Positions 17,161 through 26,340 of a DNA stretch of 64,000 bases are shown piece after piece (the stretch's first letter is position 1; every line of letters starts with the position of its first letter). Source of the DNA: Treponema_C sp050320395 (GTDB lineage: Bacteria; Spirochaetota; Spirochaetia; Treponematales; Treponemataceae). The position numbers were made by a program, and so were the translations under genes. Where the stretch lies: NCBI RefSeq assembly GCF_050320395.1, contig NZ_CP144459.1:558001-622000 (forward strand), given 5' to 3'. The notes beneath the pieces were generated by a model, which ran no database searches, had not been told where the DNA came from, and saw only the letters and a list, made by a program, of their open reading frames with translations.

Positions 17161-18471
17161 ATGAAAGTATTTATCCAAAAAATGATTTGTTCTGGTATCC
17201 TTATTTTATTGGTTTTTCTGTCTGGTTGTGCTAAAAAAACGACAAGTGTTTCTGAAGTAACTGAAATTACTTTTTTAAGTAATTCTGTTAAACCTTATGA
17301 TACGGCAATTCCAATAATGATTACAGAATTTGAAAAGCAAAATCCAAATATCAAAGTAAAAGTAGAAATGCTTCCTACAAAAGGTCTATGGGAAGCGGTA
17401 GAAATAAAATTAGGAGCAAAAGAACCAACGCCTGATGTTTTGTTTGTAGACAGTCCGTTGACGACAACATATGTTATGAAGGGGTATCTTGAATCCCTTG
17501 AAGATTTTTTCTCTAATGACGAACGCAAGCAATATGTTGACATATGTAGACAATACGGTACTGTAAAAGGAAAGTTGTATGCAGCACCATTTGTGAATTC
17601 ATCGCAGGTTTTATATTATAATACTCGCCTCTTTGATGAAGCGGGCATACCGCGTCTCTCAAAAGATCCTAAAGAACGATTGACATGGGAAGAGGTAATC
17701 GAACTTGCAAAAAAATTGACAATTGATAAAGATGGTGATGGTGTACCGGAGGTATTTGGTTTAGGCATCTCGCAGATAAGTAGGCCTTACCAGATGCTTA
17801 CGATGCCTCAATCTCTGGGTGGAAAAGCGATCGGTAAAGACGGCCTTACAGTATCAGGTGTTTTTACAGATGAAGCATGGCTAAAAGCATGCGGTTTTAT
17901 TTCTGATTTGTTTAATGTATATAAGGTGTCTCCCAAAGGAGTAAGTGCTTCTGATATGCTTGCTTACTTTCCAAGTGAAAAATTAGCAATGCTCATAGGT
18001 CCTGATTATAATCATCTTGCATATAGCAGAAATGAAAGTCTTACATGGGATTATGCTCCCTATCCTTATTTTAAAGACGGTAAACCTGTCACTCCGACTG
18101 GCTCATGGAGTTTAGGTATTAATAAATCTTCCAAAAATAAAGCTGCTGCCGCTAAACTTATAAAATTTCTCACATTATATCCTTCCTGTATTGACTGGTT
18201 TAATCTTGATGGTCATTTACCGTCAAATAAACGGACCCTAGAGTATATTGCAGAAAATGAAAAATTCACCAAATGGCCATTTGATATTTTTACGTTGATT
18301 AATTATGAGTGTCAAAATACAGCCATTCCACGTCCGCTTACACCAGGTTATTTAGAATATGAGTCACTGTTAACAAATGCTTTTGAAGATATTCGTAATG
18401 GAGGCGATGTGAAGAGTATTCTGGAAAATGCGGAAGTTGCAGTTGAAAGAATGCTAAATAAGTATAAATAA
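17161..18471 (+). CDS. CUT1-type sugar ABC transporter, substrate-binding lipoprotein
   Basis: 436 residues. The signal ends in LSGC with Cys23 lipidated; the remainder is a family-1 solute-binding protein (ITFLSNSVKPYDTAIPIMITEFEKQNP at the start, WSLGINKSSKNKAAAAKLIKFLT and a C-terminal helical lobe). It should deliver a sugar or sugar-containing ligand to the two permeases encoded next. AGGAGG precedes the ATG. Codon use is strongly AT-rich, unlike the genes to the left. Neighbouring hydrolases suggest a nucleoside or ribosyl ligand, which is inference. Confidence 0.88.
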   Translation: MKVFIQKMICSGILILLVFLSGCAKKTTSVSEVTEITFLSNSVKPYDTAIPIMITEFEKQNPNIKVKVEMLPTKGLWEAVEIKLGAKEPTPDVLFVDSPLTTTYVMKGYLESLEDFFSNDERKQYVDICRQYGTVKGKLYAAPFVNSSQVLYYNTRLFDEAGIPRLSKDPKERLTWEEVIELAKKLTIDKDGDGVPEVFGLGISQISRPYQMLTMPQSLGGKAIGKDGLTVSGVFTDEAWLKACGFISDLFNVYKVSPKGVSASDMLAYFPSEKLAMLIGPDYNHLAYSRNESLTWDYAPYPYFKDGKPVTPTGSWSLGINKSSKNKAAAAKLIKFLTLYPSCIDWFNLDGHLPSNKRTLEYIAENEKFTKWPFDIFTLINYECQNTAIPRPLTPGYLEYESLLTNAFEDIRNGGDVKSILENAEVAVERMLNKYK

Positions 18472-18477
18472 AATTAG

Positions 18478-18511
18478 TTTTCGGATACGTCGATAAAGAC
18501 GTATCCGAAAA
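18478..18511 (+). promoter_or_regulatory. Intra-operon hairpin after the binding-protein gene
   Basis: TTTTCGGATACGTC (18478-18491) pairs perfectly with GACGTATCCGAAAA (18498-18511), loop GATAAA. No T-run follows, so it more likely protects the upstream mRNA or lowers read-through than fully terminates. The downstream Shine-Dalgarno AAGGAG overlaps its right arm, so it may also limit permease translation. Confidence 0.65.
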
Positions 18512-18522
18512 GGAGTTTTTTG

Positions 18523-19398
18523 ATGATTCTCATGAGAAAAGAAAAGGTTGTTCCGTATTTATTTTTAATTCCGGCTTTTCTTGGACTTAGTATTTTTAGA
18601 CTTGCTCCAATTATTACTTCTATTTTTGATAGTTTTACGACTGTAGGATTTGCGAATGGAATGATACGAAAATTTTGTGGTCTAAAAAATTATCTATTTG
18701 TACTTACTGATCCCGTTTTTTTGAAATCATTAAAAAACACATTGGTTTTTACACTTATTGTTAATCCCTTTCAAATTTTGTGGGCCTTTATTCTTGCCCT
18801 ACTTGTGTACAAGGAAGGAAAGGGCATGGGAGTATTCCGTACTGTTTTCTTTATACCGTTTACATTATCCTTGGCAATTACAGCTACAATCTGGGGAATA
18901 ATGTTTAATCCGAACGGCGGGTTTATTAATTCGATCTTAGGGTTGTTAAGGCTTAAACCAATGCTTTTTTTGACAAGCTCGTCACAGGCTTTGGGCAGTA
19001 TTATTTTTCTTGTGTCATGGAGATGCGTTGGTTATTGGATGATTTTCCTCATTAGTGGTCTCCAGAATATTTCACAAAATCTATATGAATCTGCTTGGAT
19101 AGATGGTGCGAGGGCTTGGCAAAGTTTTTTATATATTACAATGCCTATGATGAAACGTACATTTTTATTTGTTATTGTTGCAGATACTACACAAAATTTT
19201 TTGATGTTTACTCCGATGTATATTCTTACCGGTGGAGGACCGGAAAATGCTACGAATGTTGCAATGTATGAAGCCTACAAAAATGTTTTTATTTATGCGG
19301 ATAGAGGAGTAGGAAATGCGATGGTTATTATTATAATTTTAATGATTTTAACAGTTGTATTTTGTGAGTTTAAATTTATTCATTCAAAGGAAAGATAG
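18523..19398 (+). CDS. CUT1 ABC transporter permease (MalF/UgpA-like)
   Basis: 291 residues with six predicted transmembrane helices. The EAA-type loop that docks the ATPase reads ESAWIDGARAWQSFLYITMPMMKR near residue 190. ATG 18523 was chosen because AAGGAG lies 8 bases upstream; a TTG directly before it is less likely. It pairs with the next gene to form the membrane channel. No ATPase is encoded in the locus, so a shared MsmX/UgpC-type ATPase elsewhere must power it. Confidence 0.88.
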   Translation: MILMRKEKVVPYLFLIPAFLGLSIFRLAPIITSIFDSFTTVGFANGMIRKFCGLKNYLFVLTDPVFLKSLKNTLVFTLIVNPFQILWAFILALLVYKEGKGMGVFRTVFFIPFTLSLAITATIWGIMFNPNGGFINSILGLLRLKPMLFLTSSSQALGSIIFLVSWRCVGYWMIFLISGLQNISQNLYESAWIDGARAWQSFLYITMPMMKRTFLFVIVADTTQNFLMFTPMYILTGGGPENATNVAMYEAYKNVFIYADRGVGNAMVIIIILMILTVVFCEFKFIHSKER

Positions 19399-19400
19399 GT

Positions 19401-20249
19401 ATGATCTATAAAAAAATTACAGTAGGTAAAATAGCCAAATATTGTGTGTTATTTTTTTTTAGCATCATATTTTTACTTCCGATTTATTGGGTTATTATTT
19501 CTTCATTTAAAACAGATAAATCGATCTTTGCTGCACTTATGCCTTTCGGACCAAAAGCATTGTGGTTTGATCCGGAATTATATTTAGGAGCCTTTCGGGA
19601 TATTCTGATTAAACGAAACTTCGGGCGTGCAATATTTAATAGTTTTTTTGTTACATTCAATACAGTCTTCCTAGGAGTGCTTATTACCTCTTTATGTGCA
19701 TTTTCATTTTCAATATTCAGATTTAGAGGTAAGAATGTTTTATTTATAATTGTTCTTATTACTTTTATGATTCCTTTTAGTTCAATAGCCCTCCCTCTTT
19801 ATCAGATTGTAAGTACATTACGTATGATTGATACGTATTGGGCTCTTATACTGCCCGCTGCAGCAAATGGTCTTTCAATTTTTTTATTTCGTCAATTCTT
19901 TATGGATATACCGCAATCATATCTTGAAGCGGCGTATATCGATGGTGCATCGTGGCTGACTATTTATGGCAAGATTTATATGTCTATGTCTCTTCCAATT
20001 ATTGTAAGTGCAGGAATTATTATTTTTATGGATCAGTGGGAAGCTTTTTTATGGCCGCTACTTTCTGGTCGCTCACCTGCAATGAAAGTAATACAGGTTG
20101 CTATTGCAGACTTGTCGCAGGATAATGAAGTGTATTGGAATCAAATTTTTGCAGCTTGTGCTATTTCGATTGTTGTTCCCGTTTTAATTGTACTACCTCT
20201 CCAAAAATACTATATACTTGGTATTTCAAGTTCAGGAATTAAGGAATAA
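19401..20249 (+). CDS. CUT1 ABC transporter permease (MalG/UgpE-like)
   Basis: 282 residues, six transmembrane helices, starting two bases after the previous stop. The EAA motif is LEAAYIDGASWLTIYGKIYMSMSLP near residue 175. It forms the second half of the importer whose binding protein is encoded at 17161. The N-terminus KYCVLFFFSIIFLLPIYWVIISSFK and the following S/T-rich periplasmic loop are typical for the MalG side. It is AT-rich like its neighbours. Confidence 0.88.
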   Translation: MIYKKITVGKIAKYCVLFFFSIIFLLPIYWVIISSFKTDKSIFAALMPFGPKALWFDPELYLGAFRDILIKRNFGRAIFNSFFVTFNTVFLGVLITSLCAFSFSIFRFRGKNVLFIIVLITFMIPFSSIALPLYQIVSTLRMIDTYWALILPAAANGLSIFLFRQFFMDIPQSYLEAAYIDGASWLTIYGKIYMSMSLPIIVSAGIIIFMDQWEAFLWPLLSGRSPAMKVIQVAIADLSQDNEVYWNQIFAACAISIVVPVLIVLPLQKYYILGISSSGIKE

Positions 20250-20251
20250 TC

Positions 20252-21214
20252 ATGGCTGTTTTTCCTGTATTACTAGATAGTGATATGGCTCTCGGCAGCA
20301 AACATGCTGATGTAGATGATGCAATTGCAATTTTACTTGCATTATCTGAATCTGGTCTCTCTGTCAAAGGTATTAGTCCTTCTGCTGGAAATGTTTCCGG
20401 AGAAAAGTCGGGAGCAAATATTGATCGTTTATTGCGTATAATCGGTTGTACTGTTGAACATGCGTCATTCCCTTCACATACTTGGGATCCATCATTATGG
20501 ATATACAATCGTTGGGCAAAACAAGAGAGTTCTGAAATAAAAACCTGCTTTGGAAATCAGATGCGTAGTGTAGACTTTATAGCGGCAAAATTATTAGAAT
20601 CTCCTGAACCGTTATATATAATAACGATTGGTCCGCTTACAAATATTGCAACGTTATTATCGATCTACCCAGAATCAGTACAAAAAATTAAGGCAGTGTA
20701 TATGATGGGAGGTTCTTGGTATACACCCGGAGTTGACGGAGGAGAAGCTGAATTTAATATCCTTTGCGATCCCGAAGCGGCACAATTTGTTTTTTCTTTT
20801 CCTCTGAAAATTGTGATGTGTGGATTGGACATAACAAAAAAGCGAAAGATTTTTCCTAGAGACTTGTCTCCTTGGATAGATTCGGGGAGGCCATTTTTAA
20901 AATATCTTGCTGAAGTATGTATTTCTTTTATGAATTTCAGAGCATTACGAGATGGTTATCATCCACCCTATGCATTTTTTCATGATGTTATGCCTATACT
21001 TGCTTTGTTGTATCCTGAGTGGTTTACATTTGTACCATGCAAAATCGATATAGATACGGACGGAGAGTTTGTGCGAGGTAAGACAATTATTGATGTTAAG
21101 TTACGCGGCAGACAGAGTTTTCCTCATTTGGTTGCAAAAGATGTAGACGAAGAGAAGGTATTGTATTATGTAGTTTCAAAAATTATGTCTGCGTATGGAG
21201 ATATAGTTATATGA
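20252..21214 (+). CDS. Nucleoside hydrolase (IunH family), first of a pair
   Basis: 320 residues. The metal/ribose site reads DSDMALGSKHADVDD: D9, D11, D22 and D23, with about seven residues inserted relative to the usual DTDPGIDD. TIGPLTNIATLL, YMMGGSW and FHDVMPILALLYPEW (with the HD pair) are all present. It should cleave a nucleoside or other N-ribosyl compound in the cytoplasm. It starts 2 bp after the permease stop and overlaps the next gene by 4 bp, so it is translated with the transporter. Confidence 0.85.
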   Translation: MAVFPVLLDSDMALGSKHADVDDAIAILLALSESGLSVKGISPSAGNVSGEKSGANIDRLLRIIGCTVEHASFPSHTWDPSLWIYNRWAKQESSEIKTCFGNQMRSVDFIAAKLLESPEPLYIITIGPLTNIATLLSIYPESVQKIKAVYMMGGSWYTPGVDGGEAEFNILCDPEAAQFVFSFPLKIVMCGLDITKKRKIFPRDLSPWIDSGRPFLKYLAEVCISFMNFRALRDGYHPPYAFFHDVMPILALLYPEWFTFVPCKIDIDTDGEFVRGKTIIDVKLRGRQSFPHLVAKDVDEEKVLYYVVSKIMSAYGDIVI

Positions 21215-22119
21215 AAAAAATACTTTTTGACAGCGACTTACTTGGGGATGATTTATTGGCATTGCTTATGATGAGTAAAGATAATGATGTAGAGATAACG
21301 GGTATAACGGCCTATGGACGTAGGATGCTAAGTATAGAGCGTTGTAGGATGGCATGTGTATTTCTTGAAGAACTAGGAACTTCGAATATACGTCTTGTTC
21401 CCGGTGTGTCCCGCCCATTAGTACAAGAGCCAATCTCCGGTTGCAGATACTGTGATGATGTATTAAAAGATCTTTTAACTTTATGGTCAGAAGAAAAGAA
21501 ATTTCATAATACTATTGAGGGTGCAACATCTGCAGCATCATTTATTATTGACACAGTAAAAAAAAATCCTCTGGAATTTTCTTTGTTGTGTACCGGACCT
21601 CTGACAAATATCGCCCTTGCAGTTTCACTTTGTCCTGAATTGCCACATCTTTTAAAAGAGATCGTTATTATGGGCGGAACATGGAAAGAATGCGGGAATT
21701 CTTCTGCTGTTGCAGAAGCCAATATATATAATGATCCGGAAGCAGCAAAAATCGTATTTTCCGCTTTTCCCTCCATCACTGTAGTTCCGCTTGATGTTAC
21801 AATGAAAGTAACAATGAGTACTACTGACATGCCTAAAAGTATATCACCATTTATTTCCCGGATTATCACATCGTGTTGTAATGCGCATCATAATAAAGGT
21901 GAAAGTTTTATTATGCCAATGCATGATGTTCTTGCGTTTTTAGTACTAAAGTATCCTGAGTTGACAAAGAAAAAAAGGTGTTTAATCAGAGTTGAAACGA
22001 GATCTTCAAAATCTAGAGGTATGATGGTTTTTGATTTTTCACGCGGGAATCATATGCTTTGTTATGATGTTGATGCAAAGAAAGCAATAGAAATTCTCCT
22101 GTCATTATTGGAGCCGTAA
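21211..22119 (+). CDS. Nucleoside hydrolase (IunH family), second of a pair
   Basis: 302 residues. The active-site motif is DSDLLGDDLLALL (D7, D9, D13, D14), followed by CTGPLTNIALAV, IVIMGGTWKECG and MHDVLAFLVLKYPEL with the histidine-aspartate pair intact. The low similarity to the preceding hydrolase suggests a different substrate rather than a recent duplication. It overlaps the upstream stop by 4 bp. In an importer operon its likely job is to release the sugar from the imported compound. Confidence 0.85.
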   Translation: MKKILFDSDLLGDDLLALLMMSKDNDVEITGITAYGRRMLSIERCRMACVFLEELGTSNIRLVPGVSRPLVQEPISGCRYCDDVLKDLLTLWSEEKKFHNTIEGATSAASFIIDTVKKNPLEFSLLCTGPLTNIALAVSLCPELPHLLKEIVIMGGTWKECGNSSAVAEANIYNDPEAAKIVFSAFPSITVVPLDVTMKVTMSTTDMPKSISPFISRIITSCCNAHHNKGESFIMPMHDVLAFLVLKYPELTKKKRCLIRVETRSSKSRGMMVFDFSRGNHMLCYDVDAKKAIEILLSLLEP

Positions 22120-22122
22120 AAT

Positions 22123-23016
22123 ATGATAGAATTGCATGGGATAATTCCATATTTGGTTAGCCCTATCGACAGAAACGGTTTGGTAATTACAAGTGAACTA
22201 CAAAGGCTCTGTTCCGATTTAATAGATGAAGGTGTACATGGTCTTTGTGTGCTTGGTAGTTGCGGTGAATTTCCATATTTGACTCTAGAACAGAAAAAAG
22301 GCGTTGTTATAACAGCTGTAAATACCGCTGCCAAGAGAGTTCCTGTTGTGGCAGGTGTTTGCGGATTTTCAGTGATGCAGGCAAAAACAGAGGCGAAGCT
22401 CTTTACTGAATTAGGAGTGGATGCTGTGGTCATTATGCTTGAAAAATACTTTTCTTTGTCGCCAGAGAGTATGGCTGCCTTCTATCGAAGTGTAGCGGAA
22501 AGCATCCCTTGCGTCCCATGCGTCTTATATTCAAATCCCAAATTTATGCATTTTGAAATTCCGATGTCTGTTTTTGAGATGCTTTCTGATGTACCGAATA
22601 TTATTTACTATAAAGAAGCTTCAGGTGTAACCGGAAAATTACTAAATTTTAAAAATCTTTTTAATGCAAGATATAAACTGTTTTCCGCATCTGCCCATAT
22701 TCCGTTATTTGTATCTATGCTTGGCGGAGTTGGCTGGATGGCGGGACCTGCTTGCCTTGCTCCGAAGACGTGTATAAGGTTGTATGAATTATCAAAACAA
22801 GGCAATATTGAAAGTGCATTAGAGTTGCAGCAAAAAATGTGGTTGCTCAACGATATTTTTTTAAAATTTGGATTGACATGCTGTGTAAAAGCAGGTTTGG
22901 AATATTTGGGGTATAAGGTAGGGGCTCCCATTCCGCCTTTGGAACCTCTTTCAAGTGAACAAAAAGAAATTCTTTTTACTGTTATTGATTCAGTTCGTGT
23001 GTTAGGAGAAGATTAG
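22123..23016 (+). CDS. DapA/N-acetylneuraminate lyase family protein
   Basis: 297 residues, a TIM barrel of the dihydrodipicolinate synthase superfamily. GSCGEFPYLTLEQK near residue 46, the catalytic tyrosine in LYSNPKF near residue 135 and the Schiff-base lysine in YYKEASG near residue 164 are present. The family makes or breaks carbon-carbon bonds of 2-keto acids (lyases, aldolases, dehydratases). It is the last gene of the first operon, 3 bp after the hydrolase, so it may act on the sugar acid arising from the transported compound; the exact reaction is unknown. Confidence 0.8.
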   Translation: MIELHGIIPYLVSPIDRNGLVITSELQRLCSDLIDEGVHGLCVLGSCGEFPYLTLEQKKGVVITAVNTAAKRVPVVAGVCGFSVMQAKTEAKLFTELGVDAVVIMLEKYFSLSPESMAAFYRSVAESIPCVPCVLYSNPKFMHFEIPMSVFEMLSDVPNIIYYKEASGVTGKLLNFKNLFNARYKLFSASAHIPLFVSMLGGVGWMAGPACLAPKTCIRLYELSKQGNIESALELQQKMWLLNDIFLKFGLTCCVKAGLEYLGYKVGAPIPPLEPLSSEQKEILFTVIDSVRVLGED

Positions 23017-23039
23017 TTTTATTGTAGTTGTGAAAAAAT

Positions 23040-23111
23040 TTGACAAATATGAATTCCGGGTGTATCCTATCTTTGACAGGAAAATGTTTTCGGAAAGCAC
23101 TTTCCTGTCAA
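23040..23111 (+). promoter_or_regulatory. Promoter with +1 hairpin, copy 2 (second ABC operon)
   Basis: TTGACA (23040-23045), the same 17-bp spacer as at 16859, TATCCT (23063-23068), then an inverted repeat TTGACAGGAAAATGTTTT (23073-23090) / AAAGCACTTTCCTGTCAA (23094-23111), loop CGG. The outer arms differ in sequence from copy 1 yet still pair, while the core GGAAA-TG-TTTCGG is shared. Confidence 0.72.
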
Positions 23112-23145
23112 TGAACGTATTTCATTTTTATAAGGAGGAAGAAAA

Positions 23146-24459
23146 ATGAAAAGGATTCTAGGTATCAGTGTGTTTTTGTTCTTTTGCCTTTTATTCCTTT
23201 TTGCAAAAGGAACAAAGGAAGCCGGAAAGTCAGAATTGTTATGGGTATATGAATCTGCAACCCCTGAACACGAACAACATTTAAGAAAGCATTTGATTGA
23301 TGTTGTAAACAGTAGAGCAGACGGTTATAAATTTGATATACGGTTTGATGCAAATTACGATCAAAATATCCGTACGTCAATGCTTGCGGGTTCCGGACCT
23401 GATCTTGTGTTTACGGCAGGACCGTCTTATGTCCAGCAATTTGCTCGAGAAAATTATTTACTCTCTTTAAATAATTTTGCAAAAGAATATAATTGGAACA
23501 AAATTGTGTTCCCCGTTATGCAAAAATTATGCTCTGTTGACGGTCAATTATACGCTTTGCCTAAAAGCTACGAAAGTATGGTTTTGTTTTATAATAAATC
23601 TTTGTTTGAAAAAAATGGCTGGAAGCTGCCTAAAACTTGGAGCGAGTTTGAGGCATTGTGTAAAAAAATAAAAAGTACAGGAATGATTCCTCTTATCAAT
23701 GGTAATGCAGGCTGGAAACCGGTGAATGAACACTTAGTTACTATCTTCTGGAACCATCTTGCGGGGCCGGAAAAAATTTATCAAGCTTTAAAAGGAAAAA
23801 TTAAATGGAGCGATCCTGTCTTTGTTAAAGCCACGGAAAAAATGAAGTTATTTTTTGATGAATATTTTGACTCCAATTATTTTTCATACAGAGATGAAGA
23901 TTGTTTGGCCTTGCTTGCTTCCGGTACCGTTGCGATGTATCCTTCCGGTACTTGGAATTTCCAGCGTATAAACAATTATTTTTTAGAGGCGAAACAAGAT
24001 TGGGATTGGGTACCTCTCCCTTCCGCCGACGGAGTTGTATTTCCCCTGTATACCCTCGGTATAGGAGCAACCCTATCGATTAATGCGAAGTCTCAAAACC
24101 CGAAAGCTGTGGCTGAACTATTAAATACCTTATTTACCGATAAGGAGGTTATTGTCAATTTAAATGTTGATTGGCCCGGAGAGTGGAATCTGCCTGTAAA
24201 TACTATCAGTCAAGCGGATTTTAAGGGTAAAATAGACCCCCGCTATGCTCGATGTATTGAAGAAATAGGTGATGCTTTGAATTCCGGCAACTACGGATAT
24301 ACAACATGGACCTTTTGGCCGGAAGCGACGAATCAATATTTGTGGGAAGCCTTTGAAAAACTCGCTTTGAATCAGATTTCAATTGAAGAGTATTTAAGAG
24401 GGATGGACCGTGTCTTCGCGGATGACTTAAAAGCAGGTAATATGCCTATACTGCCTTAA
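23146..24459 (+). CDS. Sugar ABC transporter substrate-binding protein (second importer)
   Basis: 437 residues with an uncleaved-looking or type I signal (MKRILGISVFLFFCLLFLFAKG) and no lipobox cysteine. The mature part is a family-1 sugar-binding protein (LYALPKSYESMVLFYNKSLFEKNGWKLPKTWSEFEALCKKIK; TVAMYPSGTWNF; AVAELLNTLFTDKE), of the YcjN/MsmE type. AAGGAGG precedes the ATG. It is controlled by the twin promoter-hairpin and feeds the permeases at 24613 and 25494. Little similarity to the first binding protein suggests a different ligand. Confidence 0.87.
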   Translation: MKRILGISVFLFFCLLFLFAKGTKEAGKSELLWVYESATPEHEQHLRKHLIDVVNSRADGYKFDIRFDANYDQNIRTSMLAGSGPDLVFTAGPSYVQQFARENYLLSLNNFAKEYNWNKIVFPVMQKLCSVDGQLYALPKSYESMVLFYNKSLFEKNGWKLPKTWSEFEALCKKIKSTGMIPLINGNAGWKPVNEHLVTIFWNHLAGPEKIYQALKGKIKWSDPVFVKATEKMKLFFDEYFDSNYFSYRDEDCLALLASGTVAMYPSGTWNFQRINNYFLEAKQDWDWVPLPSADGVVFPLYTLGIGATLSINAKSQNPKAVAELLNTLFTDKEVIVNLNVDWPGEWNLPVNTISQADFKGKIDPRYARCIEEIGDALNSGNYGYTTWTFWPEATNQYLWEAFEKLALNQISIEEYLRGMDRVFADDLKAGNMPILP

Positions 24460-24493
24460 AAGCTGTGTGAAATCGATCGCTTAGATAAGTACA

Positions 24494-24529
24494 GGGCTGT
24501 TTCAAAAATAATTATATTTTGGACAGCCC
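24494..24529 (+). promoter_or_regulatory. Intra-operon hairpin, possible attenuator
   Basis: GGGCTGT (24494-24500) pairs with ACAGCCC (24523-24529), with CAAAAAT/ATTTTGG inside. GCCCG at its right arm can instead pair with CGGGC about 15 bases further on, giving two exclusive structures. It lies between the binding-protein gene and the permeases. Confidence 0.5.
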
Positions 24530-24612
24530 GTCCGGTTAAAAATCGGGCAGTGTAGATAAAAGCTAAAACTTTTAAACGCTTTCTGGTTTAAGTTTCAAAC
24601 GGGGTGAAAACA

Positions 24613-25497
24613 ATGTATAAACAAAAAAAAGACGTATTTGCCGATTGGCTTTTTATTTTGCCGGCATTACTTATAAACATTTTAATTATATTGATTCCTG
24701 CATTAATAACAATCGTATTGTCGTTTATGAAATGGAACGGGTTAGGACTTCCTTCATTTGACGGACTAAATAATTTTAAAACCGTATTTGCCACATCAAG
24801 TTTTTATACGGCGCTTTTTAATAATATAAAATGGACAATATTTTTTTTAACAGTACCTATTATCCTTGCATTGTTTGTTGCTGTCATTCTGTTATATATG
24901 AGAAGGGCGAGAGCCGCATTTCAATCAATTTTTTTTGTACCTAATATAATAAGTCCCGTAATTATATGTACAATATTCAGTACGATGATTTTGCATCCGC
25001 GAAGCGGAATAATAGGCTATATTAATAACTTAAGTTTTTTTTCTGTTAAAATAAGTAATCCTTTAGCCTCCGTACGCTCTTCGCTATTCACCGTTATGTG
25101 TATAGATTGCTGGCATTGGTGGGGATTTTTAACGGTAATATTTTTGGCAGCTATGAGGCAGGTAGATGAAAATATAATAGAAGCTGCAGAAATCGACGGT
25201 GCCGGTTTTTTTAGAAAATTTATTTCAGTTATTATTCCCGGAATAAAAAGCAATATTTTATTTATGCTGCTTATGACAATAATTTGGTCTTTTTTAACCT
25301 TTGACTATGTTTGGATTTTAACTGGGGGCGGTCCTGCGGGGAGTTCCGAAATGTTATCGACTCTCTCATATCGTGCGTCGTTTTATATACACAATATAGG
25401 TTTGGGTGCAACATATTCGTTGATAATGAGCTTTTTGGCAGGAATTGTAATTATCTTTTATGTTCTGATGCAGATTAAAGGGCAGGATGCCGTATGA
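24613..25497 (+). CDS. CUT1 ABC transporter permease (UgpA-like), second importer
   Basis: 294 residues, six transmembrane helices. The start ATG at 24613 has GGGGTG six bases upstream; a GTG at 24604 lacks a ribosome site. EAA loop: IEAAEIDGAGFFRKFISVIIPGIKS. The WILTGGGPAGSSEML periplasmic motif before the last helix is typical of this permease class. It overlaps the following permease by 4 bp (ATGA). Confidence 0.87.
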   Translation: MYKQKKDVFADWLFILPALLINILIILIPALITIVLSFMKWNGLGLPSFDGLNNFKTVFATSSFYTALFNNIKWTIFFLTVPIILALFVAVILLYMRRARAAFQSIFFVPNIISPVIICTIFSTMILHPRSGIIGYINNLSFFSVKISNPLASVRSSLFTVMCIDCWHWWGFLTVIFLAAMRQVDENIIEAAEIDGAGFFRKFISVIIPGIKSNILFMLLMTIIWSFLTFDYVWILTGGGPAGSSEMLSTLSYRASFYIHNIGLGATYSLIMSFLAGIVIIFYVLMQIKGQDAV

Positions 25498-26327
25498 ATC
25501 TAAAACAGTCAAAATCCGTAAAAATTATAAGCATGTTGCTCCTCTTTTTATTGCTTTGTATTACTGTTTTTCCTCTATTTTTAATGCTGCAAAACAGCTT
25601 TAAAACCCGTATTGAGATAGCAACAAATCCGCTTGCGTTTCCTAAAACGATATCTTTTATAAACTATAAAAATGCTTGGAAGCAAGCTAAGATTCCCGCC
25701 GCAGCTGTTAACAGTATAATCTTAGTGATTGGTACGTTAGCTCTTACTCTTTTTGCCGGTTCGGCGGCTGCCTACGTGTTGGCAAATAAGAAAATACGGT
25801 TTTGGCCCCAGATTTCCGTATATTTTTTAGTTTGCAATACGATACCGAAACAACTCTTTATAATACCGCTCTTTTTTATATTACAAAAATTGAATTTAAT
25901 TAATAACCTTATTGCCATGATGTTTATTTACAGTGCCCTATATACTCCCTTTGCTATTTTTCTGTTAAGAACATATTTTATAGGAGTAAATAAAGATATA
26001 ATCAATTCTGCTATAATCGATGGGGCCTCAAAAGCTCAGATTTTTTTATATATTCTCGTCCCGCTTATTCAACCGGGTTTGTTGACTGCAGCCCTTATCA
26101 TAGGATTGTGGTGTTGGAATGAATTTCTTTTTTCGGTAACGTTTTTGCAAAAGGAAGCTGTAACAACATTAGCAGTCCGCTTTTACGCCTTTTCCAGCAG
26201 ATATGTAACGGAATGGGGTAACATGATGGCTTTTGCGGTTTTTGTCTCTTTGCCGATTATCATTTTTTTCTTATTTTTGCAACGTTATTTTATTGACGGT
26301 ATGACTGTCGGCAGCGTAAAAGGATAA
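25494..26327 (+). CDS. CUT1 ABC transporter permease (MalG-like), second importer
   Basis: 277 residues, six transmembrane helices, beginning within the stop of the upstream permease. The EAA loop INSAIIDGASKAQIFLYILVPLIQPG lies near residue 180, and the C-terminal YFIDGMTVGSVKG is the usual ending of MalG-type permeases. As for the first importer, no ATPase gene is present, so an orphan shared ATPase is expected elsewhere in the genome. Confidence 0.87.
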   Translation: MNLKQSKSVKIISMLLLFLLLCITVFPLFLMLQNSFKTRIEIATNPLAFPKTISFINYKNAWKQAKIPAAAVNSIILVIGTLALTLFAGSAAAYVLANKKIRFWPQISVYFLVCNTIPKQLFIIPLFFILQKLNLINNLIAMMFIYSALYTPFAIFLLRTYFIGVNKDIINSAIIDGASKAQIFLYILVPLIQPGLLTAALIIGLWCWNEFLFSVTFLQKEAVTTLAVRFYAFSSRYVTEWGNMMAFAVFVSLPIIIFFLFLQRYFIDGMTVGSVKG

Positions 26328-26340
26328 AAAGGAGGTTTAT

